Counted from the first letter of the stretch, positions 1-8,556 are shown. The stretch is 64,000 nucleotides of DNA from an uncultured Bryobacteraceae bacterium (GCA_937924525.1 CALDSU010000009.1:1-64000); one strand, 5' to 3'. Translations and numbers: made by a program. The notes: a model not told the origin generated them from the sequence alone.

Positions 1-195
1 TCGAACTGCGTTTGGAAGGACGGCGTGCTGACCGCGGAATACCGCCAACCCTTTGACATGTTGGCACTTGCACGCGAAGCCGCAGGCGATGCTGTTGGGG
101 GGAGTGGGGCGAAAACAGCCAATTTTGAGAAGTGGCTCCCCGGCATGGATTCGAACCACGATTCACGGCTCCAAAGGCCGCTGTCCTACCGTTAG
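1..195 (+). CDS. C-terminal end of a probable site-specific (serine) recombinase, partial
   Basis: Frame 1 is open from the window edge to a TAG at 193-195 (64 residues visible). The fragment reads N-C-V-W-K-D-G, then a Q-P-F-D-M-L-A segment. From memory, this kind of tail is common at the C-terminus of acidobacterial Pin-like recombinases. The last 20 or so codons lie antisense to tRNA-Gln and give the familiar GMDSNHDSRLQRPLSYR string, which is simply translated tRNA complement. This suggests the 3' end of an integrated element sitting against, or inside, a tRNA gene. The catalytic domain lies outside the window, so the family call is inference. Confidence 0.45.
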   Translation, partial: SNCVWKDGVLTAEYRQPFDMLALAREAAGDAVGGSGAKTANFEKWLPGMDSNHDSRLQRPLSYR

Positions 196-206
196 ACGAC
201 CGGGGA
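133..206 (-). tRNA. tRNA-Gln (UUG)
   Basis: On the minus strand a full cloverleaf can be folded. The 7-bp acceptor is TCCCCGG with CCGGGGA. The D-arm contains the GTCTAACGGTAGGAC segment, the anticodon loop is CTTTGGA with anticodon TTG, the T-arm is GTGGTTCGAATCCATG, the discriminator is G, and CCA is encoded (133-135 on the plus strand). The anticodon reads CAA/CAG, so the charge is glutamine. The 3' part overlaps the end of the upstream recombinase-like ORF in antisense. Confidence 0.93.
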
Positions 207-271
207 GTACCTATTTCAGTGTACCGGTGCGGGGTGGTTTGAGGCAATGCGGGCCGGCGGGCCGAGTGCGG

Positions 272-277
272 TATACT
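272..277 (+). promoter_or_regulatory. Candidate -10 box upstream of ffh
   Basis: TATACT lies about 70 bases before the ffh start in otherwise GC-rich DNA and matches the sigma-70 -10 consensus at 5 of 6 positions. No good -35 is found at 16-18 bases upstream, so only the -10 element is supported. Confidence 0.35.
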
Positions 278-346
278 GAAAGCACTGCTGCCGATCAGTC
301 TTCGTGTGTCCAGCCACCGGAAGCCTGAGGAAGCCCGGAACGAATC

Positions 347-1690
347 ATGTTCGACAATCTGTCCGAGAAGCTGCAGCGGGTGTTCAAGAACCTGCGCGGC
401 GAGGGGAAGCTCACGGCGGAAAACATGGAGTCCGCCTTGCGCGAGATCCGGGTGGCCCTGCTCGAAGCAGACGTGAACTTCAAAGTGGTCAAGCAGTTAA
501 TCGAGGGGGTCAAGAGCAAGGCGATGGGCGAGGAGGTGCTGACCTCGTTTTCGCCGTCGCAGCAGGTGATCAAAATCGTCCGGGACGAGATGATCAAGGT
601 GCTCGGGAGCCACGCCTCGAAGGTGCGGTTTGCCAATGCGCCGCCGAGCGTGATGTTCCTGGTCGGGTTGCAGGGTTCGGGAAAGACGACTTCGACAGCG
701 AAGCTGGGACGCTGGCTTTCCCGGAACGGGCACTCGCCGCTGCTGGTTTCCGTCGACGTATACCGGCCGGCGGCGCGGGAGCAATTGCGCGTGCTGGCCA
801 ACGAACTCCGGCTGCCGGTTTACACCGGCGAGGCAGACGATCACCAGCCGCTCAGCCTGGCGAAGGCGGCGAAGCGGGAAGCCATGCAGACGGGACGCGA
901 CGTCGTGCTGGTGGACACGGCCGGCCGGTTGCACATCGACGACGAATTGATGGTCGAGTTGAGCGAGCTGAAAAGCTCTCTCAGCCCGGTGGAGATCCTG
1001 TTTGTCGCGGACGCGATGACGGGGCAGGACGCGGTGAAGTCCGCCGAGGCGTTCCATCAGCGGCTGGGGATTACAGGCGTCATTCTCACCAAGATGGACG
1101 GCGATGCGCGGGGGGGCGCGGCGCTTTCGATTCGCCACGTCACCGGCCAGCCGCTGAAATTCGTCGGGGTAGGCGAAAAACCGGACGCGCTTGAGCCGTT
1201 CCATCCCGACCGGGTGGCTTCCCGGATTCTCGGGATGGGCGACGTCCTTTCTTTTATCGAGAAAGCCGAAGAAGCGATCGATAAAAAGAAGGCCGAGGAG
1301 ATGCAGCGGAAGCTGATCGAGAACGAGTTCACGCTCGAAGACTTCCGCGACCAGATCCGGCAACTGAAAAAACTGGGTCCCCTGGAATCGATACTCGGCA
1401 TGATGCCGCAGGTGGGCATGTTCAAGGAATTGAAGAACGTCAAAGTCGATGAGCAGGAGATCACCCGCGTGGTGGCCATCATCGACTCGATGACCCCCAA
1501 GGAGCGGGCCAACCACATGATCATCAACGGCAGTCGGCGCCGGCGGATCGCCCGGGGCAGCGGCACCAGCGTGCAGGAGGTCAACCAGTTGCTGAAACAA
1601 TACGGGCAGGCCCGCAAGATGATGAAGGAGATCTCCGGCGGCATGATGGGGAAGAAGCTGGGCAAGCTGAAGCTGCCCTTTTTCGGATAG
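347..1690 (+). CDS. ffh: Signal recognition particle protein Ffh (SRP54)
   Basis: GTPase subunit of the signal recognition particle. It binds 4.5S RNA and signal peptides and delivers ribosomes to FtsY at the inner membrane. The 447 residues match the usual length. The N domain is about 1-95. The G domain follows, with P-loop GLQGSGKTT at 107-115, DTAGR near 190 and the guanine-specificity motif TKMD at 248-251. A methionine-rich M domain runs from about 300 to the end, with GMMPQVGMF and an ARKMMKEISGGMMGKK-like tail. It is the first gene of a co-directional run with rpsP, khpA, rimM, trmD and rplS, a conserved arrangement in many bacteria. No 4.5S RNA gene was recognised here. Confidence 0.97.
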   Translation: MFDNLSEKLQRVFKNLRGEGKLTAENMESALREIRVALLEADVNFKVVKQLIEGVKSKAMGEEVLTSFSPSQQVIKIVRDEMIKVLGSHASKVRFANAPPSVMFLVGLQGSGKTTSTAKLGRWLSRNGHSPLLVSVDVYRPAAREQLRVLANELRLPVYTGEADDHQPLSLAKAAKREAMQTGRDVVLVDTAGRLHIDDELMVELSELKSSLSPVEILFVADAMTGQDAVKSAEAFHQRLGITGVILTKMDGDARGGAALSIRHVTGQPLKFVGVGEKPDALEPFHPDRVASRILGMGDVLSFIEKAEEAIDKKKAEEMQRKLIENEFTLEDFRDQIRQLKKLGPLESILGMMPQVGMFKELKNVKVDEQEITRVVAIIDSMTPKERANHMIINGSRRRRIARGSGTSVQEVNQLLKQYGQARKMMKEISGGMMGKKLGKLKLPFFG

Positions 1691-1736
1691 CCCCGGCCGG
1701 GAAGGTTGACAAAGTAGGGATGAAGGAATTGACGAA

Positions 1737-1997
1737 ATGCTGATGATTCGCCTGGCGCGATTCGGCGCCAAGAAGAAGCCTTTTTACCGGATCGTGGTTA
1801 TTGAGAAGGAGCGCGCCCGGAACGGCCGCAACCTGGAAGTGGTGGGACATTACAACCCGCTGACCGATCCGCCGACGGTGGTGCTGCACCACGAGCGGCT
1901 GGCCTACTGGCGGAAAGCGGGCGCGCAGTTGTCGGACCGCGTGCAGATTCTGGTGGAGAAGAATCCGGCCCCGGCGCCAGCCGCAGAAGCGAGTTAA
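1737..1997 (+). CDS. rpsP: 30S ribosomal protein bS16
   Basis: Small-subunit ribosomal protein of 86 residues. The S16 signature is plain: an N-terminal [19 protein letters not shown] segment, then VGHYNPL and an alanine/proline-rich tail. An AAGGA at 1723-1727 sits 9 bases before ATG 1737, while the second in-frame ATG (1743) is too far from it, so 1737 is preferred. It follows ffh by 46 bases and precedes khpA and rimM, the usual ribosome-maturation cluster. Confidence 0.97.
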   Translation: MLMIRLARFGAKKKPFYRIVVIEKERARNGRNLEVVGHYNPLTDPPTVVLHHERLAYWRKAGAQLSDRVQILVEKNPAPAPAAEAS

Positions 1998-2000
1998 GCG

Positions 2001-2024
2001 TCCGCCCGGGCGGTCCCGCCCGGG
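2001..2024 (+). other. GC-rich hairpin between rpsP and khpA
   Basis: CCCGGGCGG (2005-2013) and CCGCCCGGG (2016-2024) are perfect inverted arms. There is no T tract on either side, so this is not a typical intrinsic terminator. It could act as an attenuator or mRNA-processing or stabilising structure between rpsP and khpA. Confidence 0.4.
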
Positions 2025-2061
2025 AACGCGGGCGCGTTACGATGGAGCTTGGGAGTTCGGG

Positions 2062-2292
2062 ATGAAACAGCTGATTGAGGACATTGCGAAGGCTCTGGTA
2101 GACAATCCCGAAGCAGTCTCCGTCCATGAGGTGATTGGCGAGCAGGTAACGGTGCTGGAGCTGCGGGTGGCGGCCGACGACCTCGGGAAGGTGATCGGAA
2201 AACAAGGCCGGACGGCGCGTTCGATCCGCACCATCCTGGGGGCCGCCAGCATGAAGCTGAACCGGCGGTTTACGCTGGAGATTCTCGAATAG
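2062..2292 (+). CDS. khpA: KH-domain RNA-binding protein KhpA (YlqC family)
   Basis: A 76-residue single KH-domain protein. The KH signature [18 protein letters not shown] lies in the middle, containing the GxxG loop that contacts single-stranded RNA. In other bacteria KhpA pairs with KhpB/Jag and affects cell-envelope growth and RNA regulation. The location between rpsP and rimM is the standard one for this family. A weak GGGATG-type SD lies directly upstream. Confidence 0.93.
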   Translation: MKQLIEDIAKALVDNPEAVSVHEVIGEQVTVLELRVAADDLGKVIGKQGRTARSIRTILGAASMKLNRRFTLEILE

Positions 2293-2295
2293 GCC

Positions 2296-2814
2296 GTGCC
2301 GGAATCCTGGGTGGCCCTCGCCACTCTTGTGCGGCCACGCGGCAACCGGGGGGAAGTCGTGGCTTGGTGTCTGACTTCCGGCGTCGAGAGGTTTCAAGGG
2401 CTGGCGCGGGTGATTTTGCGCCGACCGGGCGAAAGCGTCTGGCGGGAGGCGCAGATCGAGCGCGCGTGGCTGCACGAGGGCGATCTGGTGCTGAAGTTTC
2501 GCGGCGTCGACGGGATCGATGCCGCGGAAGCGCTGCGCGGCATGGAAGTGTGCGTGCCGTTGGCCGAGCGGCGAGCGTTGGACGAGGGGGAGTACTTCCA
2601 GGACGACCTGTCGGGTTGCGTGGTCGTCGAGGGCGGCGGGGAGCCGCTGGGTACGGTGGTCCGGTTCCTGGAGGTTGCGGGTAGCCCGGGGCTATTGGAA
2701 TTGGATACGGGATTGCTAATCCCGTTTGCGCGGTCGATTTGCCGAACGATCGATCTGGACGCGCGGCGGATTACGGTTGAGTTGCCGGACGGGCTGAAGG
2801 AACTGAACGGGTAA
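2296..2814 (+). CDS. rimM: 16S rRNA processing protein RimM
   Basis: Ribosome maturation factor that binds uS19 during 30S head assembly; 172 residues, normal length. The N-terminal domain has V-R-P-R-G-N-R-G-E-V (family motif with the HGxxGEV-like loop). The C-terminal PRC-barrel contains EYFQDDLSG and a LLIPFARS segment. The start is GTG 2296, only three bases after the khpA stop, and the stop abuts the GTG of trmD, implying translational coupling. Confidence 0.95.
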   Translation: MPESWVALATLVRPRGNRGEVVAWCLTSGVERFQGLARVILRRPGESVWREAQIERAWLHEGDLVLKFRGVDGIDAAEALRGMEVCVPLAERRALDEGEYFQDDLSGCVVVEGGGEPLGTVVRFLEVAGSPGLLELDTGLLIPFARSICRTIDLDARRITVELPDGLKELNG

Positions 2815-3549
2815 GTGGTCTTTCACGTCATCACGATCTTCCCCGGTTTCTTCGAAAGCCCTCTGGCTTACGGCGTGGTGGGACGGGCCCGGGAGGCAGG
2901 CCTGTTCGAGGTGCGGGTGCATGACTTGCGGGCATGGGCCCGCGACCGGCACCGGACGGTGGATGATCGTCCGTTCGGCGGCGGCGAGGGGATGGTGTTC
3001 AAGCCCGAACCGCTGTTCGAGGCGTGCGAAAGCATCTGGCCGGATAAGACGCCGGAGCAGCGGATTGTGCTGCTGTCGGCGCAGGGGCGGTTGTTTGACC
3101 AGGCAGCGGCCCAACGGTTGAGCCGCTACGCCGAGATCATGCTGATTTGCGGCCGGTACGAGGGAGTGGACGAACGGGTGGCGGAGCATCTCGCCGATGA
3201 GGAGTTATGCATCGGCGATTACATTCTGAGCGGCGGAGAACTGGCGGCGGCGGTGGTGATGGACGTGGTTGCCCGCCAGTTGCCGGGCGTGTTGGGGAAC
3301 GAAGCTTCCAGCGCGGCCGAGTCGTTCAGCCAGGAGGACCGGATCCTGGACTGCCCGCACTATACCCGTCCCGCGGATTTCCGGGGATGGAAGGTTCCGG
3401 AGGTCCTGTTGAGCGGCAACCACGAAGAAATCCGGAAGTGGCGGCGGTACGCCGCGCTGGAAAAGACCGCGCGGATGCGCCCGGACCTGCTGGACGGGCG
3501 GCCGGCCATGGACAGACGCCAGGGAACGCTCCCTGGCCAAGCGAGTTGA
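2815..3549 (+). CDS. trmD: tRNA (guanine-37-N1)-methyltransferase TrmD
   Basis: Methylates G37 of tRNAs with a G at position 36, using SAM, and so prevents +1 frameshifting; 244 residues. The SPOUT trefoil-knot SAM site is visible as [13 protein letters not shown] and [13 protein letters not shown], and [11 protein letters not shown] is the N-terminal family motif. GTG start, immediately after the rimM TAA with no spacer. rplS follows 13 bases later. Confidence 0.97.
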   Translation: MVFHVITIFPGFFESPLAYGVVGRAREAGLFEVRVHDLRAWARDRHRTVDDRPFGGGEGMVFKPEPLFEACESIWPDKTPEQRIVLLSAQGRLFDQAAAQRLSRYAEIMLICGRYEGVDERVAEHLADEELCIGDYILSGGELAAAVVMDVVARQLPGVLGNEASSAAESFSQEDRILDCPHYTRPADFRGWKVPEVLLSGNHEEIRKWRRYAALEKTARMRPDLLDGRPAMDRRQGTLPGQAS

Positions 3550-3562
3550 GAAGGAAACGACC

Positions 3563-3910
3563 ATGAACAATGCGTTGCTGACGAAGTTCGTCAACAAGAA
3601 CAAGCGTACGGATGTTCCCGAGTTCCGCCCCGGAGATACGGTGCGGGTGCACGTGAAGATTCGCGAAGGCGACAAGGAGCGACTCCAGGCTTTTGAGGGA
3701 ACGGTGATCGCCCGCAACAACACCGGCATGGGCGAGTCGATCACAGTGCGCAAGATCAGCTTCGGCCATGGCGTGGAACGCATCTTCCCATTGCATGCCC
3801 GGGTGATCGACCACATTGATGTGGTCCGGACGGGGCGCGTGCGGAGGGCGAAACTGTATTATCTGCGCGCGTTGCGAGGCAAGGCCGCGAGGCTCCGGGA
3901 GCGCGATTAG
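3563..3910 (+). CDS. rplS: 50S ribosomal protein bL19
   Basis: Large-subunit ribosomal protein at the 30S-50S interface; 115 residues, normal length. The recognisable core is [20 protein letters not shown], then [10 protein letters not shown] and [24 protein letters not shown] Shine-Dalgarno-like run lies upstream. It completes the rimM-trmD-rplS order found across bacteria. Confidence 0.97.
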   Translation: MNNALLTKFVNKNKRTDVPEFRPGDTVRVHVKIREGDKERLQAFEGTVIARNNTGMGESITVRKISFGHGVERIFPLHARVIDHIDVVRTGRVRRAKLYYLRALRGKAARLRERD

Positions 3911-3919
3911 GCACTCAGC

Positions 3920-4606
3920 GTGGCCGGCCATTCCCGCCATCGCCGCTGTTCCAGCGCCTGGGAGCGGGCCTTGCGCAAACAGGGATATCGCCTGGTGGCG
4001 GGGGTGGACGAGGCGGGCCGGGGGTCGTTGTTCGGCCCGGTTTACGCCGCCGCAGTGGTGCTGGATCCGGCCCGACCGGTGCGAGGGTTGAACGATTCGA
4101 AGCAGCTCGACGCCGCCCGCCGCGAGGTGCTCGCGGAGCGGATCCGGAGCCGCGCGCTAGGCTGGCGCATCGCGGCGGTGGACGCGGCCACCATCGACCG
4201 GATCAATATCCTCCAGGCCTCGCGCCTGGCGATGAAAAGGGCGGTGGAGGGGCTTCCCGTTGCTGCGGACTTCGTGCTGGTGGACGCCGCGACCCTGGAT
4301 TTGCCCGTCCCGCAGCGGGCCCTGGTGGAAGGCGACGCCCGCTGCCATGCCATCGCCGCCGCCTCGATTCTGGCCAAGGTGGCGCGGGACGCCTGCCTGC
4401 GCGCGTGGGATGCAGTGTATCCTGACTACGGGCTGGGCTCCAATAAGGGCTATCCGACCCCCGGTCACCGGCGCGCCCTGGCCCGGTTAGGCCCCACGCC
4501 CCTGCACCGGCTTAGTTACGCCCCCGTGCGGGAATGCTGCCGCTTTCCTTTAGACTGGGATCAGTTGCCGCTGTTTGGACCTGAGGAATGCCGCTCGAGC
4601 CAATGA
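3920..4606 (+). CDS. rnhB: Ribonuclease HII
   Basis: Endonuclease that removes ribonucleotides from RNA-DNA hybrids and single ribonucleotides from DNA; 228 residues. The active-site DE pair is in VAGVDEAGRGSLFGP, followed by LNDSKQL, AASILAKVARD and YGLGSNKGYPTPGH, all family signatures. GTG start 9 bases after rplS, so probably co-transcribed. The gene end overlaps the next ORF by 19 bases. Confidence 0.95.
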   Translation: MAGHSRHRRCSSAWERALRKQGYRLVAGVDEAGRGSLFGPVYAAAVVLDPARPVRGLNDSKQLDAARREVLAERIRSRALGWRIAAVDAATIDRINILQASRLAMKRAVEGLPVAADFVLVDAATLDLPVPQRALVEGDARCHAIAAASILAKVARDACLRAWDAVYPDYGLGSNKGYPTPGHRRALARLGPTPLHRLSYAPVRECCRFPLDWDQLPLFGPEECRSSQ

Positions 4607-4902
4607 CGCCTCCCGCCGAACCCATGCCCCCGGCCTCCAAGCGCCGGGAGTATCGCTGGTATCACAAAGCTCTGGCGCTTGCTCTGGTAGTCTTCTGCCT
4701 GGAGGTGGGCATTATCCTGTTGATCCTTCCCTGGTCGGAGTGGTGGGAAGGCAATTACTTTTCCTCGGTGGCCCCAACCTGGCCGCTGTGGAAGGAGTTG
4801 TGGAACAACGGCTACGTGCGGGGAGCAGTGAGCGGACTGGGAATTGTGAACATTTACATTTCTTTCGGGGAGCTGCTCCGTCTCCGCCGTTTTGCGGAGT
4901 GA
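4588..4902 (+). CDS. Small two-TM membrane protein, conserved hypothetical
   Basis: A 104-residue protein with a proline-rich cytoplasmic N-terminus (about 1-25). One clear hydrophobic helix lies at about 29-48 (ALALALVVFCLEVGIILLI), then a Trp-rich stretch (WSEWWEGNYF) and a weaker second hydrophobic segment near 77-95. Its start overlaps rnhB by 19 bases in another frame, suggesting coupling. No family recognised. I consider it real because of the overlap, the clean membrane helix and the lack of a competing frame. Confidence 0.6.
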   Translation: MPLEPMTPPAEPMPPASKRREYRWYHKALALALVVFCLEVGIILLILPWSEWWEGNYFSSVAPTWPLWKELWNNGYVRGAVSGLGIVNIYISFGELLRLRRFAE

Positions 4903-4974
4903 GCGGGGAGGCCGCAGGATTCCATTGCCTTGCCGCACGGGTCGCGGCTAGACTAGGGGAGGTACCTGAGGCAA

Positions 4975-5511
4975 ATGTGGAACCGACGTAAGGACGAACC
5001 CAAGGGCGAAACCCCCGGCGGCAGTTCGTCCCCCTTTTCGTCTCCTGCTAGCGAGGGCATTCCGTTGTCAACTTCGTCCATGAGAAACCTGGATGCGGAC
5101 TATCCGCGGGGCGTGGCTACAATCGGCAAATCGGTCACCGTGAAGGGGCAGATTCTCAGCCGCGAAGATCTTTTCGTGGATGGCGAAGTGGAAGGGATGG
5201 TAGAAGCGCCCGAACACAAGGTGACGCTCGGACCGCATGGCAAGGTCCAGGCCAACATTCGCGCCAGGGAGATTCTGGTGCTGGGCACCCTCCTCGGCAA
5301 CGTAGAGGCGTTGGACAAGATTGAAATCCGGAAGGAAGCCAGACTGACGGGCGACATCAAGACTGCCCGCATCGTGATCGAGGATGGCGCCTACTTCAAA
5401 GGCAGCATCGACATTGTGAAACCGGAGCCCGCCAAAGCCGCTCCGCCGAAGCCGGCGGCGCAGGCAGCGGTTCCGCAGACCGCCCCCGCGGCCGGGGGAG
5501 GCGCCCGCTAA
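4975..5511 (+). CDS. Bactofilin family polymer-forming cytoskeletal protein
   Basis: 178 residues. The central right-handed beta-helix domain of bactofilins (former DUF583) runs from about 45 to 150. It is recognisable by IGKSVTVKGQILSREDLFVDG, then repeated hydrophobic-Gly rungs and ITGDIKTARIVIEDGAYFKG near the end. Disordered, Pro/Ser/Ala-rich tails flank it. Bactofilins polymerise without nucleotide and scaffold cell-shape or envelope enzymes. A methyltransferase-like gene follows 13 bases later. Confidence 0.9.
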   Translation: MWNRRKDEPKGETPGGSSSPFSSPASEGIPLSTSSMRNLDADYPRGVATIGKSVTVKGQILSREDLFVDGEVEGMVEAPEHKVTLGPHGKVQANIRAREILVLGTLLGNVEALDKIEIRKEARLTGDIKTARIVIEDGAYFKGSIDIVKPEPAKAAPPKPAAQAAVPQTAPAAGGGAR

Positions 5512-5524
5512 AGCAGCGACTGCC

Positions 5525-6205
5525 GTGATCGCGGAACGATTCAAATCGATCTTCTCCCGATCCCGGGCCGGAGAGCCGGCGCGACCCCGTCTGTCGCCTT
5601 TGGGAAGGCGCGAGGCGGAAGGTCCGGAATTGATTACCCGCCACAGCGCCGGCCTCGAACAGTTTCTGCTCTACATCCGGGACGAAGCGGGCCTCACGTT
5701 GCTCGACTTGGGCGGCGCCAACCAGGAAAATATCTCCTACATCACCAATCTCGGCCACCGGCTTGCCTCGGAGGATCCGATCCGCAGCCTGCGCCAGGGA
5801 AGGGATGATGTCCCTGCCGAACCCTTGCACCCCTCCGAGATCGATGCGTTCCTTGACGAGAACCTGAATTATCCGCCAAGCCACTTTGACGGGGTCCTCC
5901 TTTGGGACGTGCTCGAATACCTGGAGCCACGGTTGCTCAACGCGGTGATGGACCGGTTGTTCCAGATCGTCAAACCGTCCAGTTGCCTGCTGGGACTGTT
6001 CCGGGCGCAGGAAAAGGCCTACCGGTCGCCGTTTTACTCCTTCCGGATTCAAGACGCGCACACCCTTACGCTGGTGCGCCGCGGCATGCTGACGCCGGTG
6101 CAGGTGTTCAACAACCGGAATCTGGAACGGCTCTTTCACAACTACGACTCCATCAAGTTCTTCCTGAGCCGCGACGGGCTGCGCGACGTCCTGGTCCGGC
6201 GCTAG
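5525..6205 (+). CDS. Class I SAM-methyltransferase-like protein
   Basis: 226 residues. A motif-I-like glycine stretch (TLLDLGGANQENISYI, around residues 58-75) and a post-motif FDGVLLWDVLEYLEP segment suggest a Rossmann methyltransferase fold. This is followed by a sensor-like C-terminus. Motif I lacks the usual GxGxG spacing, so catalytic activity is uncertain. Starts GTG, 13 bases after the bactofilin gene, so the two are likely co-transcribed. No substrate can be inferred. Confidence 0.6.
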   Translation: MIAERFKSIFSRSRAGEPARPRLSPLGRREAEGPELITRHSAGLEQFLLYIRDEAGLTLLDLGGANQENISYITNLGHRLASEDPIRSLRQGRDDVPAEPLHPSEIDAFLDENLNYPPSHFDGVLLWDVLEYLEPRLLNAVMDRLFQIVKPSSCLLGLFRAQEKAYRSPFYSFRIQDAHTLTLVRRGMLTPVQVFNNRNLERLFHNYDSIKFFLSRDGLRDVLVRR

Positions 6206-6277
6206 CGTCGCGGCTTTGGATGCGCAGCGGTCACGGCGCCGCGGTCGCGGCGGGGCGCGGGGTTCGCCTCGCGCAGT

Positions 6278-7081
6278 TCACCGGCGCGGCGCGGGCGATG
6301 TCTTCGGGCTGTACTGCCGCTTCAGCCAGCGACTGAGCCCGTCCAGACCCGGGAACATGACGCGTTCGGTGATGTTCGCCTGATCGAGCTTGTCGCGGAT
6401 CTCCCACTTGAGCTCCGCCGGGATCACGATCCGGTGATACAAATCCCGATGCGACTCCAGCCAGACGTCCACCTGCGCGGAGGCGCCCGACATCAGCGAA
6501 AAGAGGGCGTACTGATTGACAATGCGCTGGTCGAGGGAGGGCGGCTCGAAGAAGATCACGAAGTCGCCGTCCGTCTTGGAGGCGTCCAGATCCTGGAGGC
6601 TGCTCACAAAACGTTGCAGAATTTCCGCGGTCACCAGGTTGGAGCCCTCCTCTTCGAGCAACTGGCGCAAGCCGGCGGGCAGGAAGCGGTGGGCCTTGAC
6701 ATAATCCACCGCCCAGATGACGCCGTCCACGTCGTACCGTTCCAGGTTCGCGGTGGCGAAATGCAGCGCGATGTAGGGCGAGAAGGTCCAGTCCAGCAGG
6801 CGGGTGGGCAGGCCGAAGTGCTGCGCGGTGGCCAGCCAGTTCCACACCGAGTCGGCGGGCACGGCGTCGCGCAGCGCGTATTTGCGGAAATTGCGGAGCA
6901 GGTGGCGCTCCAGGCGCGCGTAGTCCCCGCCCAGCCGGATCAGCGTGGTTTTCAGGTCATAGGCGGCGTCCGAGAGTCCCCGGTAGGCGAAGGGAGAACG
7001 AAAGCGCTGGATCGCCGGGTTCCAGCACCCGTCGTACAGGTGGTCGTTGAGCTCGGCCCAGGATGTAACGCGGAGATCCAA
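6278..7081 (-). CDS. FRG-domain protein
   Basis: 267 residues. The FRG domain is marked by FAYRGLSDA near residue 31 and by QHFGLPTRLLDWTFSPYIALHFA near 85-107, the most conserved stretch of the family. The biochemical role of FRG domains is not settled; they occur in phage and accessory settings. The start is TTG 7081, five bases after the stop of the DUF4380-like gene, so it is probably the second gene of that unit. No partner toxin, nuclease or sensor gene was seen nearby. Confidence 0.8.
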   Translation of the reverse strand: MDLRVTSWAELNDHLYDGCWNPAIQRFRSPFAYRGLSDAAYDLKTTLIRLGGDYARLERHLLRNFRKYALRDAVPADSVWNWLATAQHFGLPTRLLDWTFSPYIALHFATANLERYDVDGVIWAVDYVKAHRFLPAGLRQLLEEEGSNLVTAEILQRFVSSLQDLDASKTDGDFVIFFEPPSLDQRIVNQYALFSLMSGASAQVDVWLESHRDLYHRIVIPAELKWEIRDKLDQANITERVMFPGLDGLSRWLKRQYSPKTSPAPRR

Positions 7082-7086
7082 GCCGG

Positions 7087-8058
7087 TCAGCGCCCCAGCA
7101 GCGGCGTCAGCACGCGGTCCAGTTCTTCGTCATCGAACGTGGTCAGGCGCACGTTGCGGTGCAGCGTCCAGCGCTCGACGTGTTCCACGGTCTCGCCGGG
7201 CGCGAGCTTCGTCAGGGGCCCCAGCGTTTCCAGTTCCAGCGTTTCCCCATTGGTGAAGGTTTCGTACGACGCGCCCATGTCGGGGTACGTCTTGGCCGGA
7301 TCGGCCTGGTAGCGTTTGAGAAACAGTTCGCCGTTCAGATAATAAGCTCCCCAGGTGTCCCGGTTGAAGTGCCCGATCTTTTGCGGCAGCGCGTTTTGCG
7401 GATCCTGCCGCAGCATGATGTATTTCTTGGTGAACGTCCAGCGGGGATCGCTGAGGTGGGTGAAATGCCAGATGATGAGCGGGTTCGAAGGCGCCAGCAT
7501 CTCCGGGTGCGTGCCGCGCGGCGGCAGGCCGGTGATGCCAACGCCACCCTGCGCCATCATCGAGAGCACCCACGGCGACAACTCCACCGTCCAGACGTTA
7601 CGGTTGGTCACCCGGTGGATCACCTCGACCGCGCTGCCCGAAGCGGCCAGCCGGACTTCGATCTGCTTTTGCAGGCCCACTTCTTTCTCGAGCGGCGGCG
7701 TGGCGATCAGCGCGCCGCCTTTTACCTCGATCCGCACGGGCCTGTTGTCGATGGCGTAGGTGATGGGCGACACATGCTCGGCTACCTCCGGAGCGATCCA
7801 CAAGCGGTGCCCGCCCCGCGGCTGCCACGTCGGCTCGCCGCTCTTGCCGAGTTGCGCGGAGAATTCCTTGAACAGGTTTTGGCCGCCGCGAAACCCGTAG
7901 CGCATGATGCGCGGGCCGACGTCGCCGGTCACGATCAGTTCGACTTCGCCGTTCGCGATGCGGTAGGCGTTCGGCCAGCCCTGGTACGTGATCTTTTCGA
8001 TGGTGACGGCAGCGGAAAGGCTCATAGCAAGGGAAAGGAGAGCGAGAAACACTCGCAT
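7087..8058 (-). CDS. Secreted DUF4380-like (mutarotase-fold) protein
   Basis: 323 residues starting at ATG 8058 with a signal peptide (MRVFLALLSLAMSLSAAV). The body has GPRIMRYGFRGGQNLF and GGHRLWIAPE near residues 48-100, which I associate with DUF4380 proteins of galactose-mutarotase-like fold. Function unknown; probably periplasmic carbohydrate-related. The same frame stays open far upstream, through a truncated dioxygenase fragment and beyond. The chosen start is where the signal peptide begins. Confidence 0.65.
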   Translation of the reverse strand: MRVFLALLSLAMSLSAAVTIEKITYQGWPNAYRIANGEVELIVTGDVGPRIMRYGFRGGQNLFKEFSAQLGKSGEPTWQPRGGHRLWIAPEVAEHVSPITYAIDNRPVRIEVKGGALIATPPLEKEVGLQKQIEVRLAASGSAVEVIHRVTNRNVWTVELSPWVLSMMAQGGVGITGLPPRGTHPEMLAPSNPLIIWHFTHLSDPRWTFTKKYIMLRQDPQNALPQKIGHFNRDTWGAYYLNGELFLKRYQADPAKTYPDMGASYETFTNGETLELETLGPLTKLAPGETVEHVERWTLHRNVRLTTFDDEELDRVLTPLLGR

Positions 8059-8093
8059 GGCGTTCCCATTATAAGCGGCGTGGACGCGGTGGG

Positions 8094-8427
8094 CGAAGCC
8101 TGCGAGGTCGTACCGCCCCGCATGATTGGTTTGCCACAGATCAATCCGCGCGCCCGGAACCTTCTCCCCCCGGGTGTTGACGACGCGCCGGGCGACGCGC
8201 AGGGGGAAGCCCGGATCCCCCGGCTTGCGCAGTGGGGACGTGTAGGGTGCGCCCTTTTTGAAGAAAGGCCCGCGCACATCCGGCGGTGTCGGTTTTTTCG
8301 CCGCCGCTTGCCCGCTCTGCCAAAGTGCGAGCAGCCTGCCGGACGCCAGCGGCGTCCCGGCGATCAGCAGGCCCTTCACGATGCAGTTTTCCAGCATCTC
8401 CCGCCTGTGCAGCATGTGTTGTTTCAC
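8094..8427 (-). pseudogene. Truncated intradiol-dioxygenase-like fragment, in frame with the next gene
   Basis: About 110 codons from GTG 8427 (or ATG 8415). They encode a leader with RR near the start, then PGDPGFPLRVARRVVN and VPGARIDLWQTNHAGRYDL. This is the N-terminal half of the protocatechuate/intradiol dioxygenase beta-sandwich. Homology stops at about 8095, before the Tyr/His iron ligands. The frame then reads straight into the signal peptide of the DUF4380-like protein without a stop. It therefore looks like a gene whose 3' half was deleted, leaving an accidental in-frame join. Confidence 0.7.
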
Positions 8428-8556
8428 GACCCATCTCGGAAATGGGGATGGTCGACTGAACGGAGCCGCCGGTACGGATGCGGTGTTTTTACGAAGACTG
8501 ACCCTGGAGGCGGCGCCAGCGGGGCGGAGAGCATCGGCTACAATAGCCTTCCACCC

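Noticed and set aside
4925-4954. TTGCCT-18-TAGACT as a promoter for the bactofilin gene.
   Set aside because: Both boxes match only about half of consensus, so it is no better than chance in this sequence.
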